A DNA stretch of 12,389 nt. It comes from an uncultured Selenomonadaceae bacterium. GTDB lineage: Bacteria; Bacillota; Negativicutes; Selenomonadales; Selenomonadaceae. The notes under the pieces were generated by a model. That model did not search any database. It was not told the origin of the DNA and saw only the letters and a program-made list of their open reading frames with translations. Positions 1 through 5,558 of the stretch are shown here, piece by piece (position 1 is the stretch's first letter; each line of letters starts with the position of its first letter). The stretch lies in the NCBI GenBank assembly GCA_905235425.1, contig CAJOKY010000039.1:1-12389 (forward strand), in the 5' to 3' direction. A program made the translations under genes and the position numbers.

Positions 1-73
1 GCATGAGCGTCAACTGTTCAGGAGGCGCATTCATAATTTGTTGCTGCCTGTATGCTTCCGCCGCATTCACCAT
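1..73 (-). CDS. fliS: FliS flagellin export chaperone, N-terminal fragment
   Basis: Only the first 24 codons are inside the window; the gene continues past base 1. The translation starts MVNAAEAYRQQQIMNAPPEQ and continues LTLM. This matches the conserved start of FliS proteins, which have an N-terminal Tyr-containing helix followed by an (A/S)PE-LTLM segment. FliS is a cytoplasmic chaperone that binds the C-terminal helix of flagellin and prevents premature polymerisation before export. The ATG at 73 is preceded by AAGGTGA about 7 nt upstream. The gene lies 55 bp downstream of fliD in the same direction, the usual fliD-fliS order, so co-transcription is likely. The identity rests on a short fragment plus context. 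Confidence 0.85.
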   Translation of the reverse strand, partial: MVNAAEAYRQQQIMNAPPEQLTLM

Positions 74-128
74 ACATACTTCACCTTACCTTTCACTTAT
101 TACTGATTAATATATTTTATGTTTTAAC

Positions 129-2273
129 TTAAGCAAACATACTGGTGACGTAATTGAGTTGCGAACCGAGCATTGCCAGCGTTGACTCCATTGCGTCATA
201 TTTTTTGTAAAGAGACTCTTCAAAGGCATTCATCATGGATTGGAAACTACTCATTTTTGTCTGCAAGTTGCGTAAAAGCGTACTAAGCTGACTGTCGTCG
301 CTGGTATCTTTGCTTGTACCTGCAACGTTGTTGATACTTTTAACCGAATCTGTCACAATTTGGCTTAAACGCTGGGCAATACCGCTGTTGTCAGAATCAA
401 TTCTGGTTATGTCATTAGTATCATCTTTAAGCGTTGCAAAAACTTTGTAAACCGAATCGGGATCGTCATTTAATGCCGCACGCAGTTTGTCTTCATCAAG
501 CTGAATCTGTCCATAAAGCCCTTTGGTAGAAATGCCGATTGAATAAGCCGTATCGTACTTGTAATTATCGCCAAGTCCTTGTACTTGTCCGGAAACGGCA
601 TTTCGCATTTGGTCAATGATTTTGCGAAGAGTACTGTCATGGTAAAGCATACCTGCTTTTGCTTTTTCTTCCCACTTTTTAATCTGCTCTTCAGTCATTT
701 CAGCTTTCTGCGCATCTGTCAACGGCGCATAACTGCTGTTAGGCGCTTCGCGATACATATCTTGCAAATCACCGAGCAACGTGTTGTAGCTTTCAACAAA
801 TGATTTTACATTGTCAACGATTTTGTCAACGTCCTGCTCAACGGTAACTACTGCCGAAGTCTTTTCAGTGACATTGCCAAAATTGTACGTTACGCCGTTC
901 ACCGTGACATTATTGGCGCTGATATTATTATAAGATTTACCGTCAATCAAAACTTTTGCATCGGTGCCCTCAATATACTGAACGTCATCCTTTGCAAATG
1001 TCATTGCAGATACATTTGAAAGGTCTGAACCGCTTCTGGTAGATTTCAAACCCATTGCATTGAGAAGCTTAGTGGCATTATCGGATGTGGATTGAATGGT
1101 AATGCTGTTTGCAGAGCCGACTTTCATGTTGTAGAAAGAAAATTCATTTTGCACCGAGTCATAGGTAGCACGGATACTTGTTCCGGCACTGTTTACTTTT
1201 GAAATTAAATCATACAAAGTGGCGCCGGTCGCAATATCACTCGCAGCAATCTTTATTTCTTTTGCATTAGCGGTAGCTAATTCTGCCGGAGTACCACCTT
1301 CATTATTTTCAATATATAAATTATAAATTTTGCTATCCGAGTCATACGTTATCGAAGTATCTGTTGTTGATTCATTATGTGTTGAGTCATAAAGCGATTT
1401 TAAAATATAGTTACCAAAACCGTTTACGCCGCCAATTCCGTTACTAACATCAACTTGAACAGTAGACTTGTCAGTTGCAACATTATTGGTAAATGTCAAA
1501 CTTTGTGACGCAGAATCATAAGACGCGGTAATTGTGACGGCGGCGTTGTCTTCGTCTTCAGGATAGGCTATTTTTTCATTTATAAGGTCGACAAGATCTT
1601 GGAATGTCGAGTCTTTATCGGCAAGAAGAGTGGCAATATCAGCATAGGTAATAACTACGCCTGCGTAACCGTTCTCGTCATAAATGTCAAATGTAAGAGC
1701 TGTTTTTGTGGAATTAAGATTACTTGTACCGATGGCATCTTCTTCAGCCGCCAATGCGTCTTCTAATATTTTATGAAATTGTTTTGAATTATTAGAAAAG
1801 AAATTGCTGTTGCTTGTGAAAGTTGCAGACGAATATGTAGCAGGGGTTACGCCGCTCTCTGTAGTATCACCAATATAAAATGTTATGTCGCCACTAATGC
1901 CAAGATCACTAAGTTTTGTACTGGTGAATTGGTTAGTACCGACAAGGTAAGCGTTGGTAGCAGTGCTTTCAACGGTTATGTTATGATTCATTGCCGGTGC
2001 GGATGCATTTGCCGTCACTTTGATAAGATCGTTACTGCTGGTGGCGGTGCGTGCGTTCATATTGCTTGACAATTTATAAGTTGAAAGAGTCGACGAGTTG
2101 TAGTCTTGAATTTTGCTGTACACTTCGAGGTAAGCATCCTTTTTCCACTCGTTTTTAGTGTACGTCTGTTGCATTTTGGCTAATTGGTTCTCTTTGCTCA
2201 TCATGCCGACTTTAACCATAGATTCGACATCGAGACCGGAGCCGGACAGACCGTAAATTCCATTAACGCCCAT
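129..2273 (-). CDS. fliD: FliD flagellar filament cap protein (hook-associated protein 2)
   Basis: FliD forms the cap at the tip of the growing flagellar filament, where it folds exported flagellin into place. The N-terminal FliD_N region (residues about 1-110) begins MGVNGIYGLSGSGLDVESMV, a typical start. The C-terminal FliD_C region (about 470-714) has the characteristic segment with SSYAPLTDAQKAEMTEEQIK, then a WEEKAKAGML stretch, and ends in heptad-like helices (LNYVTSMFA). The middle is long and Thr/Ser/Asn-rich. Two segments, near residues 190-265 and 315-395, resemble flagellin hook IN repeats. At 714 aa it is clearly longer than FliD of Bacillus or Salmonella, which are under 500 aa as I recall. 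The extra length is in this variable, surface-exposed middle. The ATG at 2273 has a strong AAGGAGG (2281-2287) at good spacing. It lies between flaG and fliS as in B. subtilis. Confidence 0.96.
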   Translation of the reverse strand: MGVNGIYGLSGSGLDVESMVKVGMMSKENQLAKMQQTYTKNEWKKDAYLEVYSKIQDYNSSTLSTYKLSSNMNARTATSSNDLIKVTANASAPAMNHNITVESTATNAYLVGTNQFTSTKLSDLGISGDITFYIGDTTESGVTPATYSSATFTSNSNFFSNNSKQFHKILEDALAAEEDAIGTSNLNSTKTALTFDIYDENGYAGVVITYADIATLLADKDSTFQDLVDLINEKIAYPEDEDNAAVTITASYDSASQSLTFTNNVATDKSTVQVDVSNGIGGVNGFGNYILKSLYDSTHNESTTDTSITYDSDSKIYNLYIENNEGGTPAELATANAKEIKIAASDIATGATLYDLISKVNSAGTSIRATYDSVQNEFSFYNMKVGSANSITIQSTSDNATKLLNAMGLKSTRSGSDLSNVSAMTFAKDDVQYIEGTDAKVLIDGKSYNNISANNVTVNGVTYNFGNVTEKTSAVVTVEQDVDKIVDNVKSFVESYNTLLGDLQDMYREAPNSSYAPLTDAQKAEMTEEQIKKWEEKAKAGMLYHDSTLRKIIDQMRNAVSGQVQGLGDNYKYDTAYSIGISTKGLYGQIQLDEDKLRAALNDDPDSVYKVFATLKDDTNDITRIDSDNSGIAQRLSQIVTDSVKSINNVAGTSKDTSDDSQLSTLLRNLQTKMSSFQSMMNAFEESLYKKYDAMESTLAMLGSQLNYVTSMFA

Positions 2274-2303
2274 TTTTATCCCTCCTTGTGAATTTTAAGA
2301 AAA

Positions 2304-2352
2304 TGCCGGCAAATTTCGCAGACGTTAGTGCGTACTAGGAAATTCACCGGCA
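2304..2352 (-). promoter_or_regulatory. Inverted repeat in the fliD leader
   Basis: Bases 2304-2317 and 2339-2352 are inverted repeats of two 6-bp blocks (TGCCGG and AATTTC with their complements) separated by a 2-nt mismatch, with a 21-nt loop. The structure lies in the 150-bp flaG-fliD gap, about 17 nt upstream of the fliD ribosome binding site. A smaller TTTCG/CGAAA inverted repeat lies just upstream in the transcript, at about 2368-2385. There is no clean U tract, so this looks more like a leader or RNA-stability structure than a terminator. Function is inference. Confidence 0.4.
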
Positions 2353-2423
2353 GTCCGTAAAAATATTTTCGACTTAAGCCGAAATTTGAGCGTTTAAGTT
2401 GTATTCGTGTTTTGAAAAAAAGT

Positions 2424-2840
2424 TTAGGCGATCTTGTCGAGGAAAGCGCCGATCCAAATTTTGGATTTAATCATGTTATTGACCATTTCTTCCGGCGGGA
2501 GTTCCTTTATAACTTTGCCTGACGTTTTGTCGACTACTGCAACCGACATCATATTAACTTCTTTGTGATATTTAAATTCGAGGTTACTGTTAGCCCTCTC
2601 CATAGCTTTGTTGAGTTCTTCCGTCATATTTTTGGTAGACTCTTCGTCCATAGAACCGGGTTTTACGAACTGCTCCTGCTGAGCTTCTTCCTGTTGGGGT
2701 TGGGTTTTGGGTTGCGGTTGCTGTTTAACCGGTACAGCCGCCTCTTGCGAACCCGTGCTTGCTGCGGGACGCTCTGATTGTACGCCAACGCCTCCGGCAA
2801 CGAATGCCGTCGACATAACGTCTTGTACACTTCCTGCCAT
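2424..2840 (-). CDS. flaG: FlaG family flagellar protein
   Basis: FlaG proteins are small flagellar proteins linked to filament length control; the biochemical role is poorly defined. The C-terminal half (residues about 75-138) carries the FlaG signature: a helix (MERANSNLEFKYHKE), then a two-strand region with VAVVDKTSGKVIKELPPEEM, then a closing helix. The N-terminal part is a low-complexity Pro/Gln/Glu linker (PVKQQPQPKTQPQQEEAQQE). An in-frame GTG exists at 2849, but the AAGGAGG at 2851-2857 sits only 1 nt from it. The ATG at 2840 has about 10 nt spacing and is the likely start, giving 138 aa. It follows csrA by about 77 bp and precedes fliD. B. subtilis has the flagellin gene between csrA and the FlaG homologue; none is present here. 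Confidence 0.92.
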   Translation of the reverse strand: MAGSVQDVMSTAFVAGGVGVQSERPAASTGSQEAAVPVKQQPQPKTQPQQEEAQQEQFVKPGSMDEESTKNMTEELNKAMERANSNLEFKYHKEVNMMSVAVVDKTSGKVIKELPPEEMVNNMIKSKIWIGAFLDKIA

Positions 2841-2865
2841 GATTTTCACTCCTCCTTAAATTCTG

Positions 2866-2890
2866 TTACTCGAAACAACTTTTCGAGTAA
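2866..2890 (-). promoter_or_regulatory. Perfect 10-bp hairpin upstream of flaG
   Basis: Bases 2866-2875 (TTACTCGAAA) and 2881-2890 (TTTCGAGTAA) form a perfect 10-bp stem with a 5-nt loop. In the transcript it lies after csrA and about 9 nt before the flaG Shine-Dalgarno. No U tract follows, so a terminator is unlikely. It may insulate the flaG ribosome binding site, mark a processing point, or organise CsrA binding. The structure is directly visible; the role is inference. Confidence 0.6.
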
Positions 2891-2893
2891 AAG

Positions 2894-2912
2894 CGCCATT
2901 CCTTGATTGGCA
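2894..2912 (-). promoter_or_regulatory. Candidate CsrA-binding hairpin in the csrA-flaG spacer
   Basis: On the minus strand TGCCA (2912-2908) pairs with TGGCG (2898-2894), leaving a 9-nt loop ATCAAGGAA. CsrA typically binds A(N)GGA motifs presented in hairpin loops, and a second GGA-rich site is the flaG Shine-Dalgarno itself (2851-2857). In B. subtilis, CsrA represses hag by binding two sites, one overlapping the Shine-Dalgarno. The arrangement here is similar but unproven. Confidence 0.35.
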
Positions 2913-2917
2913 TTTTT

Positions 2918-3142
2918 TTATTTCAGAGGCAACGCATCATTTAAATTAATATTTCTAATATGCGCGGCTGCCTTCTGATTTTCTTCCTGAATTGCACGGT
3001 ATATTTCACCGCGATAAATTTTTATCTCTCTCGGCGCGTCAATAGCAATGCGCACGTTCTCTCCTTGAACTTCAACAACATTTATTACAATGTTGTCGCC
3101 AATCATTATTTGCTGACGCGGTTTTCTTGTCAAAACCAACAT
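2918..3142 (-). CDS. csrA: CsrA translational regulator
   Basis: CsrA is a homodimeric RNA-binding protein that blocks translation by binding GGA motifs near ribosome binding sites. In flagellated Bacillota its main target is flagellin mRNA, and FliW counteracts it. The 74-aa product opens MLVLTRKPRQQIMIGDNI and keeps the family pattern throughout. It includes the RNA-contacting residues near both edges of the beta-sheet: L4 and R6 at the N-terminus and R44 within IYRGEIY. Length is normal for a Gram-positive CsrA with a short extended C-terminal tail. The ATG at 3142 is preceded by AAGGAG about 13 nt upstream. It follows fliW by 38 bp, and the fliW-csrA pairing supports the assignment strongly. 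Confidence 0.97.
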   Translation of the reverse strand: MLVLTRKPRQQIMIGDNIVINVVEVQGENVRIAIDAPREIKIYRGEIYRAIQEENQKAAAHIRNINLNDALPLK

Positions 3143-3180
3143 TAGCCTTTAATTTCTCCTTCCGAATATTTTGTAATCGC

Positions 3181-3624
3181 CTACCCCTTTTTTTCCGGGA
3201 AGAGACGGTGTTTAGTGTTGTAATGACTGCCGTCCATCACAATTTGCTTTGCCGACATATTATCGGTGTTGATGACTATCGGCGCCAAAAGGTTAGCTGT
3301 CATGTCGCGATAATCTCTTTCTTTTGGTATGGTTAAAACAGTGTAGACGCAGACATTTTCCGGATTTTCAATGCCGAGTTCTTTTACTGTTGAATCGTCA
3401 ATTTCTGCAGAATAATCGGGAAAGAAGGGTTCAGGAGTAGTCAACATAAACGCCAAATCGCGCCTTGAAAGTGACTGCATAAAATAATAAGGGCTTTCTT
3501 CACTGTACGGAAGAATTATAAATTCATGTTCCTGTTCAAAGGCGGGTATGCCGTCTTTAAAGTGAACAATGCGCTTTTCGTCAATTTCCAACTCGCCGAA
3601 CATGTCGGTGTGTACTTTTCTCAT
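3181..3624 (-). CDS. fliW: FliW flagellar assembly factor, CsrA antagonist
   Basis: FliW is a cytoplasmic beta-barrel-like protein that binds CsrA and relieves its repression of flagellin translation. Flagellin can titrate FliW away, giving a homeostatic partner switch. The 147-aa product has the family landmarks: an early FGELEIDE and IVHFKDGIPAFE segment, a FIILPY strand, then a FMQSLSRRDLAFMLTTPEPF block (residues about 48-68). It ends with the NLLAPIVINTDNMSAKQIV region (about 110-128). Length matches the family. The ATG at 3624 has GGAGG upstream (ATGGAGGAAATTTGA before the start). It sits between the DUF6470 gene and csrA, the conserved Bacillota order. Confidence 0.96.
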   Translation of the reverse strand: MRKVHTDMFGELEIDEKRIVHFKDGIPAFEQEHEFIILPYSEESPYYFMQSLSRRDLAFMLTTPEPFFPDYSAEIDDSTVKELGIENPENVCVYTVLTIPKERDYRDMTANLLAPIVINTDNMSAKQIVMDGSHYNTKHRLFPEKKG

Positions 3625-3657
3625 TCAAATTTCCTCCATGAAATAAAAGCCGTAATA

Positions 3658-4239
3658 TTAAGCGTAAATATCGTAAGTGTCTTCAGTAACCCAACGCCGA
3701 ATAAAGCCTTGATCTTTTACATAAGTTTGGGTATTTCCTTGAGTTGCACGAATCTCGGCACTGGGAGCTGTTTGAATTTCTGCCGTTAAATCGCCGACAT
3801 CAATATCACCTATCAGCTGTGACGTACTTATTTGAACTTCGACGCCCTTTGTCCATTCAAGGGTAAAGACCGGTTCCGCTTCCATACCCTCAACAAGCTT
3901 GCTGTGATACTTCGCCGAAATGTCATTACCGCGTTTAGCGCCGTTCGCCGCATTTGCCCAGCCGTTTTGCGTATGGCGGGAATCAGCCGCGCGCACGTCA
4001 GAAATACCTTTTTGACCGCGTTCACGTGCCAAATCAAGCATTGTGCGTCTGCCGGTTACACGTTGACTTGCATAAGCATCAATACTTTCTATGCGCGGTT
4101 GAGTTATCCATTTACTGGAATGCGCCTGCTGATTTTCGGTGTGAACTCGTGAAGGTACGGTAGTTGCTCTGTCAAGTGTCCCGCGTTGAATACGTAAATC
4201 TGTTTGCGGCAACTGATGACGTATGTTTAACCTTAACAT
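3658..4239 (-). CDS. DUF6470 family (YviE-like) protein of the flagellar cluster
   Basis: This 193-aa protein opens MLRLNIRHQLPQTDLRIQRG, a start typical of the DUF6470/YviE family found directly upstream of fliW in Bacillota flagellar operons. No enzymatic motif is visible. The middle is rich in Arg, Ala and Gln (residues about 25-100). The C-terminal half contains a hydrophobic VEVQISTSQLIGDIDVGDLTAEI-type segment and ends VTEDTYDIYA. There is no signal peptide or membrane segment. The ATG at 4239 has an AGGAGGG site at good spacing. It is the first gene after the promoter at 4307-4335, and its stop lies 33 bp upstream of fliW. The family has no established function as far as I know; a role in filament or hook-filament assembly is only suggested by position. 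Confidence 0.85.
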   Translation of the reverse strand: MLRLNIRHQLPQTDLRIQRGTLDRATTVPSRVHTENQQAHSSKWITQPRIESIDAYASQRVTGRRTMLDLARERGQKGISDVRAADSRHTQNGWANAANGAKRGNDISAKYHSKLVEGMEAEPVFTLEWTKGVEVQISTSQLIGDIDVGDLTAEIQTAPSAEIRATQGNTQTYVKDQGFIRRWVTEDTYDIYA

Positions 4240-4306
4240 CTTACAATCCCTCCTGCCGCAAAAATTCTCACAAATTTACAATTTGAATCTTGCCTTTTAT
4301 ATCGAC

Positions 4307-4335
4307 ATTTTAGCGCTTAAAAATAAAAATTGCAA
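4307..4335 (-). promoter_or_regulatory. Sigma-A-like promoter of the flagellar unit
   Basis: On the minus strand TTGCAA (4335-4330) and TAAAAT (4312-4307) are separated by exactly 17 bp. They lie upstream of the DUF6470 gene and downstream of the terminator at 4370-4399. A sigma-28-like -10 (GTCGATAT, about 4306-4299) overlaps this region, but I see no matching TAAA element at the correct spacing, so sigma-A is the better reading. It probably drives DUF6470-fliW-csrA-flaG-fliD-fliS. Confidence 0.6.
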
Positions 4336-4369
4336 CATACAATTTACATTGGATAAAAAATTTTTGTAC

Positions 4370-4399
4370 AAAAAAAGCAGGAATTTTCGTCCTGCTTTT
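4370..4399 (-). terminator. Intrinsic terminator of the RTX-like gene
   Basis: Bases 4373-4382 (AAAAGCAGGA) and 4390-4399 (TCCTGCTTTT) make a perfect 10-bp stem with a 7-nt loop. On the minus strand the stem runs into seven U residues (4376-4370). It ends transcription of the RTX-like gene before the flagellar promoter. On the plus strand only four T follow, so it would be weaker in that direction. Confidence 0.85.
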
Positions 4400-4400
4400 C

Positions 4401-4463
4401 GTTAGAGTTTAGCGGTTAGCGATTAGCTGTTAGCCATTACAAGCTACCGTCTACCAGCTACAA
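4401..4463. repeat. Heptanucleotide repeat array (TTAGCNN type), 9 units
   Basis: Nine consecutive 7-nt units, degenerate but in strict register. Five follow a GTTAGC(G/T/C)-like pattern, then ATTACAA, then three GCTAC-type units, which are roughly the inverted complement. The array fills the space between the stop codon of the RTX-like gene (4468) and its terminator stem, so it is transcribed as 3' UTR. It belongs to the same family as the arrays at 9303-9428 and 12329-12389. Confidence 0.75.
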
Positions 4464-4467
4464 GATT

Positions 4468-5451
4468 TTACGCCTGTTGCCATTGACCGACCGTGCGGTT
4501 GTAATTGTACGTTTCACCGTTTGCAAGTTTGAAGTTCGGACTGACTTCGTCGGAATTTGTAACGCCGATACCTTGATCTTCGCCGATTACGAGAGAAATG
4601 GAGTTGTCGGTAATTTCCAAGTTGGAGATATCTTCAAGATTGACGTTGTAAAGGTTAATCGTGTCGCCGGTCTTTGTATTTTCTACAAGGTCGATGCCTT
4701 CGCCTTTGCCGTACCAAAAAGTATTCTGCCCTTCGCCGCCGAAAAGATAATCGTTGGTACGCTCACTGCCGCCCCACATTTGATTATCTCCGTTACCGCC
4801 GAAAATCTGATTGTCTTTATTGTTACCGGCAAGAATATTACTGCCGTAGGTGTTCACCGCGTTAATCTGAACTTCTTCAGCTTCGTTCGACAGCCAAACT
4901 TCTTTGTTGCCGTCGCCTTCAACAGTCAGGCTTTTAAAAGACTGCGCGGCGTATGAATATTCGCTGTAGGATTGCTGACTGCCGCCAAACCATTTCTTAA
5001 TCAAGTTGCCGCCAATCGCACCGAGTGCCTGCATACCGAAATTGAAAAGTGACGAACTTCCGAAAAGTGACTGTCCAAAACCTCTTCTTGACGTGAGACT
5101 TGAAAAGACGTTTGAAAAGCTGAAATTACTAAACGATTCATAGAAAACGTTGCGTACGTAGCCGATAATGCTGTTGCTCTGCGTCGAAGTGTTGGAATAG
5201 CCGTAGTTGCCGCCGTAATTATCGGTGCTGTAGTAATTATTGACATAGGTATTGTTCTGCGTGTAGTTGTTATTCTGAACGTAGGTATTATTTTCCGTGT
5301 AGTTATTGCTCTGATTATAATTACTGTAGTTGTAGCTCGGCGAGTAGGCGCGGTTGTTACCGTCATCATACTCAATCACATTGACGTTAATGTTAATTTC
5401 TTCGTTGTCGTAGTCGTAATAGTTGTGGTCGTGGTCGTGGTAACCTCTCAT
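4468..5451 (-). CDS. RTX-like calcium-binding repeat protein with Asn/Tyr-rich N-terminus
   Basis: The 327-aa protein has three parts. Residues 1-95 are low complexity: a His/Asp/Tyr start (MRGYHDHDHNYYDYDNEE) and then Asn/Tyr/Thr-rich imperfect repeats around NNTYVQNNNYTQ. Residues 96-160 hold Phe/Ser-rich and Gly-rich amphipathic sequence (ALGAIGGNLIKKWFGGS). Residues about 175-270 resemble degenerate hemolysin-type nonapeptide repeats (AGNNKDNQIFGGNGDNQMWGG, split here as AGNNKDNQIF and GGNGDNQMWGG; then LFGGEGQNTF). These are followed by GDTINLYNVNLEDIS, a common RTX end. RTX repeats usually bind calcium outside the cell after type I secretion. No cleavable signal peptide is seen. The ATG at 5451 has GAGG 8 nt upstream; an in-frame GTG at 5460 overlaps that site and is rejected. 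The gene has its own terminator. Family placement is fair; function and location are unknown. Confidence 0.7.
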   Translation of the reverse strand: MRGYHDHDHNYYDYDNEEININVNVIEYDDGNNRAYSPSYNYSNYNQSNNYTENNTYVQNNNYTQNNTYVNNYYSTDNYGGNYGYSNTSTQSNSIIGYVRNVFYESFSNFSFSNVFSSLTSRRGFGQSLFGSSSLFNFGMQALGAIGGNLIKKWFGGSQQSYSEYSYAAQSFKSLTVEGDGNKEVWLSNEAEEVQINAVNTYGSNILAGNNKDNQIFGGNGDNQMWGGSERTNDYLFGGEGQNTFWYGKGEGIDLVENTKTGDTINLYNVNLEDISNLEITDNSISLVIGEDQGIGVTNSDEVSPNFKLANGETYNYNRTVGQWQQA

Positions 5452-5509
5452 GGTATACACCTCATTTAAATTTAAATTTTTTGAAAGTTCAATTTTGTTT
5501 ACGCCGCAT

Positions 5510-5536
5510 ATTATATCGTTAAAAATGAAAAGGCAA
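5510..5536 (-). promoter_or_regulatory. Possible promoter of the RTX-like gene
   Basis: A perfect TATAAT lies at 5515-5510 on the minus strand, about 60 bp upstream of the RTX-like start. The best -35 is TTGCCT (5536-5531) with 15-bp spacing, which is short, so the -35 is uncertain. No terminator is visible between cobA-hemD and this gene, so read-through is also possible. Confidence 0.45.
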
Positions 5537-5558
5537 TATATGCAGGATTAAAATCAAA

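Noticed and set aside
2866..2913. Tiny 15-codon ORF between csrA and flaG (MPIKEWRFYSKSCFE)
   Set aside because: It has no ribosome binding site and overlaps the two hairpins, so an open frame of this length is easily due to chance.
4299..4312. Sigma-28 flagellar promoter
   Set aside because: A GTCGATAT word resembles the sigma-28 -10, but no TAAA element lies about 15 nt upstream; a TTGCAA/TAAAAT pair with 17-bp spacing fits better.
4477..4956. Plus-strand open frame opposite the RTX-like gene
   Set aside because: The minus-strand frame has RTX-type repeats, a ribosome site and a terminator; the plus frame is explained by codon composition.
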